A DNA stretch of 64,000 nucleotides from positions 124,905,681-124,969,680 of the forward strand of contig NC_086172.1 of NCBI RefSeq assembly GCF_023053635.1, in the 5' to 3' direction. Shown here in pieces: positions 36,421 to 47,975 of the stretch (within the stretch, counting starts at the first letter, position 1; every line of letters starts with the position of its first letter). Position numbers and translations under genes: made by a program. Below the pieces are notes generated by a model. It was not told the DNA's origin and ran no database searches. It saw only the letters and a program-made list of their open reading frames with translations. The DNA is from Elgaria multicarinata webbii (lineage: Eukaryota > Chordata > Lepidosauria > Squamata > Anguidae).

Positions 36421-36599
36421 GGGGTTGTAGTCCAAGGCAGGATCTACACTACTGCTTTGTAACGGTACTGAAGTGCACTGACAATTGTTAGGGCCCATTA
36501 CATATTCCATATGCTGTTTTCAAACTGCTTTCATAGTGCTATATCCTGCTTGGTGTAGATCTGCCTCAACACATTTGGAAGGCGCCAGGTTAGGGAAGG
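36421..36599. mobile_element. CCTTCCCCAACCTGG element, right half, interrupted
   Basis: GGGGTTGTAGTCCAA (36421-36435) resumes after a 130-bp insertion as CAACACATTTGGAAGGCGCC and ends AGGTTAGGGAAGGG. The insertion is a GATCTACAC-type element. Confidence 0.65.
36436..36565. mobile_element. GATCTACAC element nested in a palindromic element
   Basis: Ends are GGCAGGATCTACACTACTGC and TTGGTGTAGATCTGCC. It sits inside the CCTTCCCCAACCTGG copy at 36421-36599, with CCAA / TCAA at the junctions. It must be younger than its host element. Confidence 0.75.
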
Positions 36600-36635
36600 G
36601 TGGGCTAGATGTTGAGCTCTACTGCTAACTCTGCA

Positions 36636-36656
36636 AAACAAACAAACAAACAAACA
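36636..36656. repeat. (CAAA)n microsatellite
   Basis: Four to five CAAA units. Confidence 0.85.
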
Positions 36657-37039
36657 CTTCTTCACCTATGAAATCTTACCAGGCAACACAATAAAGCCTG
36701 TTTTAAGTGGCTGAACTGAGGCAACAAGCATCATCAAACCTACGTTTTTGTCCTGGTTTGCCCCCGCGTTATCCGCCCTCATTTCATTAGCACATCAAGC
36801 ACTGGTCACTTTCACGTGTGGACATTGTTGCACTATTTCAGCTCCTGCATCTTTTCGCCTGTGCTGGCTTGCACTTCTTCCTATCGCTACTATTCCGGCA
36901 AAATCTCCTCTCGCTTGTTTTCTCTCCTGCTCCAGCGCCCGCCCCGCCACCTCCCTTCTCTTCCCCCCTGCAGTTCATTGGTGGTTGTGACTGTGAGGGA
37001 CATTGTGATGGATGTGAGCCCAGCAGCCAGTGTTTTGGT

Positions 37040-37862
37040 TTTTTTTATTTTTAAACTTTTTAATTGTGAATATCAACAAACAAAACAGAAAATACATTGC
37101 GAAAATGGGGATGATGACGACGAAGACCCATAAATTGTTATATGAACTGTTAAAAAAAAAGGGAGAGGGTTATACAAAAGTTTCAAGGAAAGCAGACCAA
37201 ATATCTGAATATTTATCTGCTTGCAAGTTGCGTCTATATACCACTCGTTCAAAAGTTGATAATGTTATTAGGTCCTCGATCCATTGCATTATGGGAGGTA
37301 TGAATTTGTCCTTCCAATGTGATAATATAAGTCTTTTGGCTGTCATAAGGGCTCTGAAGATCCATCTGTGCTGACCATGTGTGTTAACTTCCAAGGAGCC
37401 GGTAGGTAATTTAGGAGGAGATGTACATTATTCCATATTATAGATTGTTTCAGTACAAAGTTCATCCTTATTATAACCTCCTCCCAAAAGTGGGCAACTA
37501 CTGGGCATTGCCAAAACATATGAGTTTAAGAAGCATTAGATGCATTACATCTCCAACAGTTATGCAAGTTAGATAAACCCTTATTGAAAAGGCGTTGTGG
37601 AGTCCCAATAGACCCAAAACATTTTTTTTTTTTGCTGAATAAGTTGTAACCTAAGATCCGTAGAAGCTTCAGATACAGATGCTAGAGCAACCATCCATTG
37701 GTTAGGCAAGATAGGACACTCCAATTCTCTATTACAATCTAGTCTTAAACTATGGGTATCATATTTACTTGCTGCTATTAAATACTTACATATATGGGTT
37801 GAGGATCTACATGTCAGTTCAGCTGTTGAAAGTGTTTCTAACAATGCTGGAGGCTTTGTATT
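37040..37862 (-). mobile_element. L1 LINE ORF2 C-terminus and 3' end
   Basis: The minus strand encodes typical L1 ORF2 C-terminal features: ILPNQWMVALASVSEASTDL, then a Cys-rich THMFWQCPVVAHFWEEVI motif (C-x-HxFW...C...FW pattern) and further LKQSIIWNN. Frames are broken in several places, including an A9 slippage-like run near 37621. The plus-strand poly-T near 37040 marks the 3' end. This is the only L1 I recognise in the window. Confidence 0.75.
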
Positions 37863-37922
37863 AAGTATTAAGTATCCAGTATTAAGACAACACTCCCTTG
37901 TAACACTTGCATGGTTTCACAT

Positions 37923-38160
37923 ATGTGGTGTAGCGACTAAAGTGCCGGACTGGGAGTTGGGAGATCTGGGTTCTAGTCCCTACTCAGTCATGGAAACCCA
38001 CTGGGTGACTTTGGGCCACTCACAGACTCTCAGCCCAACCTACCTCACAGGGTTGTTGTTGTGAGGATAAAATGGAGAGGACAAGGAGGATTATGTATGC
38101 CGTCTTGTGTTCTTTGGAATAAAAAGGTGGGATATAAATGCAATAAATAAATAAATAAAA
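37923..38160 (+). mobile_element. MIR-like tRNA-derived SINE, full
   Basis: TGTGGTGTAGCGACTAAAGT, GGGTTCTAGTCCCTACTCAG, ACCTCACAGGGTTGTTGTTG, then GGTGGGATATAAATGC and (AAAT)n. Near-identical layout to 1331-1575. Confidence 0.8.
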
Positions 38161-38683
38161 TATATGTGCATTAATTGCAATTGCATTAGTGAAAGGTTTA
38201 TGAAAGTTTCATGAATAAATTCAGATTGCAGGCTGGGGAAATAATAGAGGAACATCAGTTCATTCTTGCCTTGTTCGATCTTTCCCTTAGTTCTGTGATG
38301 GGACATGCTGTAAAAATGTCAGGAAATGGTCTCTCTAGACAGGATTGCATTTGCAGTGATAGGGCTCTCTGCACACCCGTTTTTCATTCTGGTTTGGACG
38401 CAGACAACTGGAGAATGCGCCAGACCGATAAAAGTGACAGGGGAGAAAGCTTTTTTTCTCCAGCCAATTTGCTCCTTCTTTCCTTAGCAAGATCTAAAAA
38501 GCTGGCTCCTTTCTTGTAGCAAACAGTTTTATGGACTTAGTTAATGAACAGCAAATGTTTCTTCCATTTAATCATGTTTTTAATGCTCAAGTTGTCAACC
38601 TTCTATCCGGGATGGACAGAAGCAAGTATACAAATGCCCCTCAGCAGTCTATTATGTCATGAAAATGGAGCAGCTACCAGGTT

Positions 38684-38747
38684 TAGGCTGCATTCCTACA
38701 CCAACTTACCTGGGAGTAAGCTTCATTGAATTCCATTGGACTTACAG
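38684..38747. mobile_element. Short palindromic element, partial
   Basis: GGCTGCATTCCTACACCAAC, TTACCTGGGAGTAAGC and TTGAATTCCATTGGACTTAC: the sequence order of the family at 20451, one end missing. Confidence 0.6.
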
Positions 38748-38837
38748 AAATATGGGATTCCATTCCTTTCTTAAAAGCCGCATGTGAATCCTTCCAGCTT
38801 TATGAAGAAAATATGCACATAGCCAACATTTAAAACC

Positions 38838-38929
38838 AGCCTTCCCCAATCTGGTGCCCTTTACATCTGTGGGACTAAAAAACCCATTATTCCCAGCCAG
38901 CATGTCCAAGCATGGTTGAGGAAGGGTGA
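38838..38929. mobile_element. CCTTCCCCAACCTGG palindromic element, shortened
   Basis: CAGCCTTCCCCAATCTGG at the left end and GGTTGAGGAAGGGTG at the right, with CCCATTATTCCCAGCCAGCA in the middle. The right arm is shorter than usual. Confidence 0.6.
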
Positions 38930-39964
38930 TTTAAATGAATGCACAACAAATCAACCCTTTGACTGATCAAAACTGCGTGAATAAAAGCTAGGATACAACT
39001 TCCAATTCAAAACATTTTTGATGGAGATTCATCAGGAGTGGACAATTGATTTTGCAGTCAGCTATGGTATCATTAGGGCATATGATCATTTTGTTAACTA
39101 CTCATAGATTCAACATCACTGCCAAAAGTCGGCCAAGCAGGGCTGACTTCACACGCACCTCACAATGCCACCTGTAATGCTGCAGGATGGGGTGTTACCA
39201 CTGTCGGATCACATGCACCATACACAGAGATATACACAATGACAAGAAAAAGTTGATGCCACAGTGATATTTGTGTCTAGTAGTTGTGTGTGCAAAGCTA
39301 AAACTGAACGAGAAGTGCTGTAGCAGTTCCACACATGATTATAGCTATTGGAATACTTTTTAGAAGGATGCCTTGTATCTTTATGCCCCCTATATCCCAT
39401 CTGGTATTATAGAGGTGTTGCATGTCATATGTTTTTTATTCAGTTTTAAAGCAAGGTGGGGGGATGAGGAGAGGATTTACAAAAGATGGAACTCGCCTGC
39501 CTTTGCCTCTTTAGCATAATGCAAACATGCCCCAGCTTCTCTCTTCATGGCTTTGCTTAACCTTCAAGGAGTTCTCTGCAGTCCGTCACTGAGGAGGATT
39601 TATCGCAGGAACACTGTTAGGATGGGGTTCCTGTTAGCAGTGCATTCCAGAAACATAAGAAGCCAGCAATTGACATGAGTTCTGCACGCATGAGTTGCTC
39701 AATAATTTCAATGTGCTTCAATATGCAGTCCCAACAAGACAGAAGAACGTCTGGTTTGTCTTTCCTACCCAGAAGGTGGTAGGTATTCAGCTTGTTCTGG
39801 ATAAAGCTGCATTCCCCCTAAAGGATTGGGTTTGCGGTTTGAGTGTATGTTGATCTAGCTCTGTCACTGGGTTGTACAGGGTGACTTCCACCATCTGAGG
39901 CTGATGCACCAGTGATGCTGGGGCTGGCCTTGGTTATCCATACTCTGGTAAAAATCAGACTAGA

Positions 39965-40615
39965 CTACTACCAGGTGTTGTATATGAAGCTGCCTTTGAA
40001 GATTTCAGATTGTCTAAAATTGGGACTGCCATTAGCAACACAACTTGCTGGTGGAAGAGATTAGTCTTTACTCTAAAGTACTTAACTTTAGAGCCTTTTA
40101 TTGCTTGGGACCTGAGTACTTGAAGGGCTGCTTGATCCCACGTAAATCTGTGCATCTTCTGAGTCCTTTCTATGGGTGCTCCTAACTTCTGACATTAGTT
40201 GGGTGGCAACTAGGGAAATTGACTTTTTGATGGTGGGATCCTGTCTTTAGAATGCCCTCCCCTGGGAAGCTCACTTGGTGCTAACCTTTACATTTCCAGT
40301 GCTAGGCCTTTTAATACCTTTTAATTTCCCCACCACCCAGACCTTTTAAAACATTTGGTTGTTAGAAGTTTCTGGGTGCTTTATCTCTATTCTAGTACCC
40401 CACTGTGGAGCTCTTAATTTATGTAAATGTGATTTTATATTTTTATATTCTTGTATTTTTGTTTATCTTTTTCATTTTATTTTAAATTATCTATTTTTAT
40501 TCCATTTACGTACAGCTCATCTTTTTACTTGTATTTTATTTTTCTAACTATGTTAAATTGTGATGGCTTATCACTTTTAGCAATAAAGATTTCATTCATT
40601 CATTCATTCATTCAT
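39965..40615 (+). mobile_element. L2-type LINE 3' end with ATTC tail
   Basis: GGGATCCTGTCTTTAGAATG and CCCTCCCCTGGGAAGCTCAC match the region before the tail in other L2-type copies. A T-rich 3'UTR and (ATTC)n at 40589-40613 follow. The coding part is heavily decayed. Confidence 0.6.
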
Positions 40616-41788
40616 CTCTACTCATGGTACCAGTGTCTTGATTATTGATGAGTTGTTAGCTTAACATTGAATTTATCAGCCACTCTGAAAACACCCACGC
40701 TGAAGGGCAGCATAAAAATGCCCATCTTCTTAACTAAAAAAGCATGTGCTTATATGCTTTCCTCTCTACTGTCCTCCATTTTCTAACTCTCACTATCATG
40801 GCCATGCATTGTACTTTCCTACTAGGAGAACGGAATAATTCATGGAGGAAGAAAGGTAACTTGTTGTCTGCTTAGACCTCAATGAAAAATTAGATCAAGG
40901 GCTGAAGTAGACAGGATGTCAGGTCCATACAGGTCCTTGCAAGTTTGTTTTTTATTTATTAAATAGCAGCCACAGAGTGGGGTTGGGGACACACATCCAG
41001 ATCCGGACATGTGTGGATATGCATGGCATGTGTGAAAGAAGAGATGTATCCCTTTACTCCTGCTGCAATGCAGTCCCCCCCTCCCATGCATGCTATTTAG
41101 TAAACAAAAGTCAAGCATGCTAGAGCCACTCATGTGCTCAAGCATCCAGTCAGGTTCAAACTAGTGTAAGGGGCATTTGCATATCCCTTTTAAAGCGTGT
41201 TTCCAATATATCACTTCCTTTGCTGGCAGACTATTGTTAACTAGTTTATAATAATGTGCAATCAGCTGTAAGAGAGAAAAGTGAACTCCATTCAAGCTGT
41301 TTTCTGCACTAAAATATAATTTGATTAAATTTTCCAAGAAAAGGGGGCAGAAGGATATGTTAGATTACTGTCGAAAAATCACCATCCTTGCAAGTTTGCT
41401 TTCCTTGCTAATGTAATTGAACTTTGCAGTGAATTTTCACAGATCCTGTACCAGTGCCAACTTAGTCCATTTCTTTTGTTTTCACAGTGACAGATTTTCT
41501 AGTTAATTGCATCAATTCCTACACCATGATCTACATGACAGGGAAATAAAGCCTGATTCAATTCACTAAAAGCACTAATCAGGAAGTTTAAAATGTTGGC
41601 TTTTGAGAGCTACAATATCAAGATGAAATTTTGTTTCCATATTAACCATATTCTGTTGTGTTAAAGATTTTCTTTGAAAAAGTCCAAATGCTGGATTATC
41701 ATCAATGTTGTTGAGTTGCAACCAAGAGATGAGGAAAGCGGCTGCAGCTAACTCCAGCATGGAATAGCCCCAAAGAATGTACCTAAGG

Positions 41789-41871
41789 CTTCAGTCTGAT
41801 ACCCACTTACCGGGGATGCCCCCATTGAATTCATTACTTCTGAGTAAATATGCATAAGGTTGCACTGTGAA
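41789..41871. mobile_element. Short palindromic element, full
   Basis: CCCACTTACCGGGGATGCCC, TTGAATTCATTACTTCTGAG and TAAATATGCATAAGGTTGCA: same family as 20451. Confidence 0.6.
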
Positions 41872-41920
41872 ATGGTAGAAGGTCTAAAACTGCAGCCCTT
41901 CATAAAAATCTTAAGTTGGT

Positions 41921-42229
41921 TAGTATGACCATATGAAAAGGAGGACAGGGCTCCTGTATCATTAACAGTTGTATTGAAAGGGATAACTTCAGCAGGTGTC
42001 ATAGCACCTGGTGAAATTCCCTCTTCATCACAACAGTTAAAGTTGCAGGAGCTATACCAGAGTGACCAGATACAAAAGAGGGCAGGTCTCCTGTAGCTTT
42101 AACTGTTGTGATGAAGAGGGACTTTCACCAGGTGCTGCATGCATACAAATGACACCTGCTGAAATTCCCTTTTCTATGCAACTGTTAAAGATACAGGAGT
42201 CCTGTCCTCCTTTTCATATGGTCATCCTA
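41921..42229. mobile_element. Palindromic hAT-type non-autonomous element with perfect 8-bp target duplication
   Basis: The element is flanked by AAGTTGGT on both sides (41913-41920 and 42230-42237). Its ends are TAGTATGACCATATGAAAAG on the left and, reverse-complemented on the right, TAGGATGACCATATGAAAAG. The two arms of about 150 bp are complementary along almost their whole length, each carrying the same internal CTCCTGTA and AACAGTTG blocks in turn, so the arms look duplicated internally as well. The 8-bp duplication points to the hAT superfamily. It has no coding capacity. Confidence 0.85.
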
Positions 42230-42462
42230 AAGTTGGTAGACATCTCTTTTGTTCTTCATCTAAAATGTTCAATGGTCCCTTTAGTGTACTAGTCAGCGGC
42301 ATTAATCAGAAGATGCCCCTAGGCTAAACTATCTACACCCAGCAGGATTAAATTCGTCCTAGAGCTCAATCTTGGAGTATTTGAAGTATGGGAGATGTGC
42401 CTCTAAGCAGCTGCAAAGTGCATGCTTCATTCAAAACCAGACCCTCCATCACTGTGTAACAC

Positions 42463-42605
42463 AGCCTTCTCCAACTTGGTGCCTTTCAGATGTGTTCGGA
42501 ATACAACATCTATTGTCCCCAGCAAGCAGACCAAATTGCCTGGCTAGCTGAGGATGATGGAAGTTGTGGCCCAACACATTTGGAGAGCTCCAATTTGGGG
42601 AAGCC
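42463..42605. mobile_element. CCTTCCCCAACCTGG palindromic element, full
   Basis: CAGCCTTCTCCAACTTGGTG pairs with the terminal CCAATTTGGGGAAGCCTG; CAGATGTGTTCGGA pairs with CCCAACACATTTG. It abuts a minus-strand CR1 beginning near 42606. Confidence 0.7.
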
Positions 42606-43245
42606 TGTTGTAAGAACTTAAGAAGAGCCATGCTGGAGCCAGTCCAGCACTCTGGTCACACAGTGCCCAACCAGCAGTTGACCAGGAACCCACAAGTAGG
42701 ACATAGGAGCAACAGCATCCTCCTGCCCATGTTCCCCAGCAAATGATGCATATAGGCCTACTGCCTCAGATGCTGGAGGTAGCACATAGCCAGCAGGACT
42801 AATAGCCATTGATAGCCTTCTCCTCTAGGAGTTTATCCAACCCCCTTTTAAAGCCATCCAAATTGGTGGCCATCACTACATCTTGTAGTGAATTCCATAG
42901 TTTAACTATGCACTGTGTGAAGTACTACCTTATATCTGTCCAGAATCTCCCACCAATCAGCTTCATGGGATGTCCCCAGATTCTAGTATTATGGGAGAGT
43001 GAGAAAAATGTCTCCCTATTGACATTCTCCATACCATGCAAAATTTTGAATGCCTCTATCATGTCTCCCCCTATCCTCCTTTTTTCAAAGCTAAACAATC
43101 CCAGCTTTTGTAGCCTTCCCTCATAGGGGAGATGATCCAGCCCTTTGGTCATTTTAGCTGCCCTTTTCTGCACTTCTGTTTGTTCCACTACTAAACTTCT
43201 GGCTGTCTTAGCCCAGGTTATGCATGCTGAAGGAACCACCAGCAG
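42606..43245 (-). mobile_element. CR1 LINE 3' end, reverse orientation
   Basis: The minus-strand frame 43239-42925 encodes KMTKGLDHLPYEGRLQKLGL and FSFEKRRIGGDMIEAFKILH, a CR1 ORF2 C-terminus. The 3'UTR follows towards 42606 (AGAAGAGCCATGCTGGAGCC on the plus strand). It abuts a palindromic element at 42463-42605. Confidence 0.85.
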
Positions 43246-44534
43246 GAAGGATTTACATCCTCATCAGTGCCCCACAATTAAGCCAGAGAAGTTTCAGTTT
43301 TGAGTTACAAAATCCCAAAATGTCAGTGCACTGAAAAATGTTTTGCTTGGGGGGGCGGGGAAGCAAGGAGTGAAACAAAAATATTTGAAAGAGTTAAGTT
43401 TACTTTTTAATGCCATCATGTGAAGAAAAATTAGCCCAGCAATGGAAGTGGGGGCAGTAAGACATTATTATATCTGTTTTTAAAGCAACCATCATTTTGT
43501 GTGTCAACAAACTTAATTGTAGCAATAAGTGCTTAAAAATTTCAAAAGACAGTTCACAGAAATGCTAACTCAGCAAAGTATTCCGCATCCCAAACCAACA
43601 GTGAATTCCAGGCCATTGTATATAGCTTACATCTAATGAGCAACAAGTACACAAATGATAATAAGCTAAGGCTTGTTAGATTCTCTCATTGAGTTCTATG
43701 CATATTTAGTGACAGTATTAAATTGTATTCATCAACAATGATTAATATTTGATGTTAATCTGCAAACTTCAAACAGCCCCATCATTTCATATTTGATCTA
43801 GAGTAGTGGCTTCAATTATATTCCTCAGGAAGCATTACTCTGACATGAATCTAGGTTGGCTCATGTGAAGGAGCGTCTAGATTTCCAACAAATCAGAGAT
43901 CAAAGATTTGGGCTTTTGGTCCACGTACCAAGCACTAGTGTTCCTGGATTGTCTGTATTTTCCCTTTGTCTGTTCAAACCAAGACACCCAGAGAGGTAGT
44001 TATTATTCAAGACGCCTTGGGAATTATATTGAAGTCTGATAGCCTGGCTATGTAATATTAACAGGCCAGCTTTCCAAACATAAAAGATCCTTTTATCAAG
44101 TCTGTGGTGTAAAAAGATACAGGGCTCCTGAACTCTGCAAAGTACTCCAAATAAGTTGTAAAGCTTTCCCACATGCTTTAATTTAGTGCAGAAATACAGT
44201 GACTGCTTACATTCTTTGCAAAGGCATCAGGTTAGGATTTCAGCTGCTGTAGCCCTGACAAAAGCAGCATGCAAGCCCAGCTGAACTAGATTCCAAAAAC
44301 CAAACCCACACCATCTCGTAAAATGTATTGTTAAAGCTTTGCTCTCTGTGAAGCCCACCATATCTGTTGAGATCTGCCCAGTAAGTCATACTGAACCAAT
44401 TGTCAGTCTTTGCTGGAACATTCCAAACAGAGAAAACACACACGTTTAAACATTCCGATGGTTCTAGAAGAGATATTGATGATAGGGGAGACATGAATGG
44501 CCATGGCTGTATTCTTTTAATCTGATAAGAGATA

Positions 44535-44940
44535 GACCTGGTTCACATGACATGGCTTAATTTACCATTAAGGGCTGTCGCATCATGTGGGGTGCTCACG
44601 GGCATCAGTTTGCATGGCACCAGCAGGCACTGACTTGCTGTGGCTTTTGTCGTACAAACCCAGGTGGCATAGGTTGTTTGAGGGTTAGAAAACCCTAAAA
44701 GAAGCCATAGATTGAGGACTGTCTAACCCTGAAACAACCCCCTGCTTGGGTTTGCAGGACATGGCAAGCTGGGTGCCCACAGATGCCTGGCACAATGCAA
44801 CAGCCCCCATGGTAAAATAATAATGATAATGATGATGATGATGATAATAATAATAATGATAATAATTTCTTACCTGCCTCTCCATGCTGATCAAGGCATG
44901 GAACAAATTAAGCCACAGCCGACTGTCATGTCATGTATTG
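44535..44940. mobile_element. TGGTTCACATGACATGG palindromic element, interrupted
   Basis: Left-arm landmarks GACCTGGTTCACATGACATG, GGCTTAATTTACCATTAA and GGGCTGTCGCATC have complements in the right arm: CAACAGCCCCCATGGTAA (near 44800) and AAATTAAGCC plus CTGTCATGTC (44907-44935). The right arm is split at 44816-44905 by a LINE-type tail with AATGAT repeats, a nested insertion. Confidence 0.6.
44816..44905 (-). mobile_element. LINE 3' tail fragment nested in palindromic element
   Basis: An (AAT/GAT)n run followed by TTCTTACCTGCCTCTCCAT, the reverse complement of the tail at 58434-58470 (GGAGAGGTGGGTAAGAA then AAT repeats). The orientation is minus and only the 3' end is present. Confidence 0.6.
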
Positions 44941-44992
44941 TGTTCTTTTTATAAAATTAACATGTCATGTGTTCTTTTTATAAAATTAACTT
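44926..44992. repeat. Two-unit tandem duplication
   Basis: CATGTCATGT, then TGTTCTTTTTATAAAATTAA, occurs twice in succession; the first unit has a 4-base ATTG insertion. It looks like a recent slippage or duplication. Confidence 0.8.
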
Positions 44993-45871
44993 GAAGAGTC
45001 AGTTATCAATACCACCTTCAAATTCTTCCTTAAGTGTTTAATTAGCATTGTAAAACAATTGCCATAGTGCATGAACAATGAGTTTACATAGACATCTTAC
45101 TAAAGACAAGCTGGCATGGAGTAGCTACTAGTAGGTGCTTGTTACTTTGGATCCTGTCCTTAAGTTCAGAAACTCATAGGATTCCCGGGCAAACCTTCCC
45201 AGCTAGTGACAAAGCTCAGACCTGAATAACTTTAGAAGTAGGACTGTGCACTGCTTCAGTTCTGGATCTGAATTCCAAACTGAATTTAGGTGAGTCACAT
45301 TGAATTGGTCTAAATCCAAAGCGGGTCAGATCAGTCCAAAGCACTTTGGACAATTCTGAAGCCATGACAACCTGTTGGAGAAATCTAACTTGCCAAGAGT
45401 AGGAGGTGGGGAACTGAGACTTAGTTAGTGACATCCACTGCCAGGGGGACTGCGCAAATCTTGTCCATGCCCACCTGAGTGGTGGCTGGCTGGCACTGCT
45501 GGTGGCTATGACTTGGTTCCCTGTAAGATGGCCTTTTTTTTTTTTTTAAAGAAACATTGGGAAACCTTTATCTGTGGCAAAAGCCTGTCGCATGTTTTTA
45601 AATGTCACTTGTTTTCCCTTGCATAGATCAAATGACCATAAAAAGAATGTGATCAGGCCAGGCTATATGCATTTTTTAAAAAAATTCATTCATCTTACCC
45701 TTCCTTTTACAAATGGGAAAAGGGCTGCGAAAATAATCAGGGTGCTGGAATGACTTCTCTATAAAGAAAGGCTTCAGTGTTTGGGCAATTTTATTTAGAA
45801 GAAAGACAAGTAAGGGGAGAGGTTTATAAAATGATATGGAGTATGGAAAGTGGAGCAGTGCAATAAATATA

Positions 45872-45921
45872 AACTCTACTGAGTTCAGTGACTTACTTCC
45901 AGGTAATGTGTACTGCATCCA
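45872..45921. mobile_element. Short palindromic element nested in the 1.44-kb hAT-like element
   Basis: AACTCTACTGAGTTCAGTGA, then CTTACTTCCAGGTAATGTG and TACTGCATCC: part of the family at 20451, here lying inside 45239-46679. Confidence 0.5.
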
Positions 45922-46217
45922 AAGAGAGGTTTAACTTTTTCTTGCCTTAAAGAGAGCCTCAGGACATTCAGTGAAGCCGAATAGTGCCAGATTCAGGGCA
46001 GTCACAGTCAAAAAGAAAGTACTAGGGGATAGGGGTTAATTTGCAGTTAAAAAACAACAACAAAGAACCCCTACACTAGAGATTAGGGATACTGAGCTCC
46101 TATTTGTCACCTAAAACACCTTCTGATTAGGATCTCCAATCCCCTGTGTGGCTTGACAGGTTTTTTGAGTTTTTTTAAAACCTTTTTTATATTTTGAGAA
46201 AAGGAAATGTTATGTAT

Positions 46218-46470
46218 GGCTAGCACAAAAGCCACTGTACTTAACACTCTGAAATTTGGCAGGCTCAGTCACCTCGATAGAGGCTTTCATGTCCCCAAAT
46301 TGCAATATGGAAGCATAAAAAAAAAAAAACCCCAAAAACCCCTATAGCTCTTTTACAGATTTTCTTGAAAAAAACAAAATTATACCACTGGCTAGCACAA
46401 AAGCCACTGGACCTAACTGTCTGAATGTTGGCAAGTTCAATTGGAAGGTTCAATCATCTCCATTATAAAA
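46218..46470. repeat. Internal direct repeat inside the 1.44-kb hAT-like element
   Basis: GGCTAGCACAAAAGCCACTG is followed by similar text (CTAAC or TTAAC, then TCTGAA and TTGGCA) at 46218 and again at 46390. The period is about 172 bp and two units are present, the second diverged. Confidence 0.65.
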
Positions 46471-46736
46471 AAAATAAAAACATTATGGTCATTTCTGTAT
46501 TCCCATGTAGGTCAATGGGAAAATTTAAAATCAGAACAATTTGAATTTCTGAATCTTGCTTCATATCTGGAGTCTAAAGTGGGCCAGATTGGGTCTGAAT
46601 TGGCCTAAAATGGATTGGGCCTAAATCTGAAACTCTGAATCCACCTCCAAAGCAGGTTAGGGGTCTGTGCACAGTCCTAATTAGAAGTGAAACTACATCT
46701 GGAACCACCGTCATGAGAGTGACATGACTAACTCCA

Positions 46737-46790
46737 TATTATTATTAATTATTATTATTTATTTATGTAGCACCATCAATGTACATATGA
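46737..46790 (+). repeat. (ATT)n with TGTAGCACCATCAATGTACA repeat, fragment
   Basis: ATTATTATTTATTTATG then TAGCACCATCAATGTACATA, the start of the repeat at 6728. It follows the 1.44-kb hAT-like element closely. Confidence 0.55.
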
Positions 46791-47814
46791 ATCTGCTAAT
46801 ACAATTACTTTCTTAAACTACATTTCATCAAATTATCTTGCAGTACTTAGAGCAGTCTTATCTGGATGGAGGACACAAAAGCTGCATTTTTCTGCTGTTC
46901 ATATATTATGTGGCATGATAAGCATTTTTAGACATTCAGAGAAATAAAGTCAGAGTCCAAGATTCAGTGATGGTTGATGACATTTTATTTAGAAGAGCAC
47001 AGCCTAAATGCATGTTGCTAGAAATGAATTACTTCCAGCTTTCAAAATTAGGATTACAGTTGCACTGAGACCACACAAGTTTAAAATATTTTAAATGTTT
47101 TTACTACAAAATGTTTTTAGAAGCCAACCATAAAAAAGCCTTCAGCTGAAATATTAAATCTTAAAGCCAATAATTGTGTCGTTCAGCTATTTTCTTTCTT
47201 TTGGGGCCAAATATTGGCACCATTTGGTTTTGTTCAGGGAGTGGAAGAAAACTGAGAACACACTTCACCCCAAACACATGTAGTTTGGCCATTTTAAAAC
47301 AAAGAAAATGTGGAAGAAGCAGACATTTTAGATGTTAATGCTGCCATTAGCTTCTAGACAGCACATGTAAAGTTAAGTGAAGCCCAGCAGACTGTTGGTC
47401 AACTTGATAAAAACAATTGCTCCTCGCCTATTTATATCCAATTGGAACCATGTTTAGGCCCAAATTGTACATATGTGTAATGACCATATTTCGGTAGGAT
47501 TACTCACCCATCTTATCTTTTAGTCTATGCTGTGGAAAATGTTCTTGGCCATATAAAGTTAGAGGGGGTCCCCTAAGTGAATTGCTTCTTCACTCTTTTC
47601 CAGTACATTCAATCCCAGCTTCACTCCCTATTTCCCCATAAACTATTCAAACACTATTTTTCATCTACAGTTCCCATCTATAAAAGTCATGATAAGAACA
47701 AACGAGACAGCTTGGGAAGTATTTAGCACAATGAAAGCACAAGTTTCTAACTGCCCCCTGGAACAATGGGAGCTTTAAAAACGTTGAAAGCAGAGCTTCC
47801 TGAAGTCCTGAATC

Positions 47815-47975
47815 TGGACCTTTATGAGCTTTTCTATACAAGACTTAATCGGCTGTATCTGCTTTCGGTTTTGTCACAGAATTGAGAGCCAAGCACTATA
47901 TGAAGAGCCTTTCCTTTCCTGCTTTCCTACAAAAACTCTATGGGTCACTGTGGCATAGTAGAATAACACCAATAC
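47815..47975 (-). repeat. CCACCTAGAGGTTAT repeat family, copy 3
   Basis: Read on the minus strand: TTATTCTACTATGCCACAGT, AGGAAAGGAAAGGCTCTTCA, TATAGTGCTTGGCTCTCAAT and TATAGAAAAGCTC, in the order of the other two copies. Confidence 0.6.

Larger units (their letters stand above)
45239..46679. mobile_element. hAT-like non-autonomous element, 1441 bp, TIR TAGGACTGTGCAC
   Basis: The left end TAGGACTGTGCAC and the right end (reverse-complemented TAGGACTGTGCAC) are identical. Flanking octamers TTTAGAAG (45231-45238) and ATTAGAAG (46680-46687) match at 7 of 8 bases, a hAT-like duplication. The interior has no transposase frame. It includes a direct duplication about 172 bp apart starting GGCTAGCACAAAAGCCAC (46218 and 46390), several poly-A/T runs, and a copy of a smaller palindromic element (45872-45921). 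Confidence 0.75.

Noticed and set aside
42925-43239. 104-codon minus-strand frame as a host gene
   Set aside because: Translation is the CR1 ORF2 C-terminus (HLPYEGRLQKLGLFSFEKRR), so it is LINE sequence.
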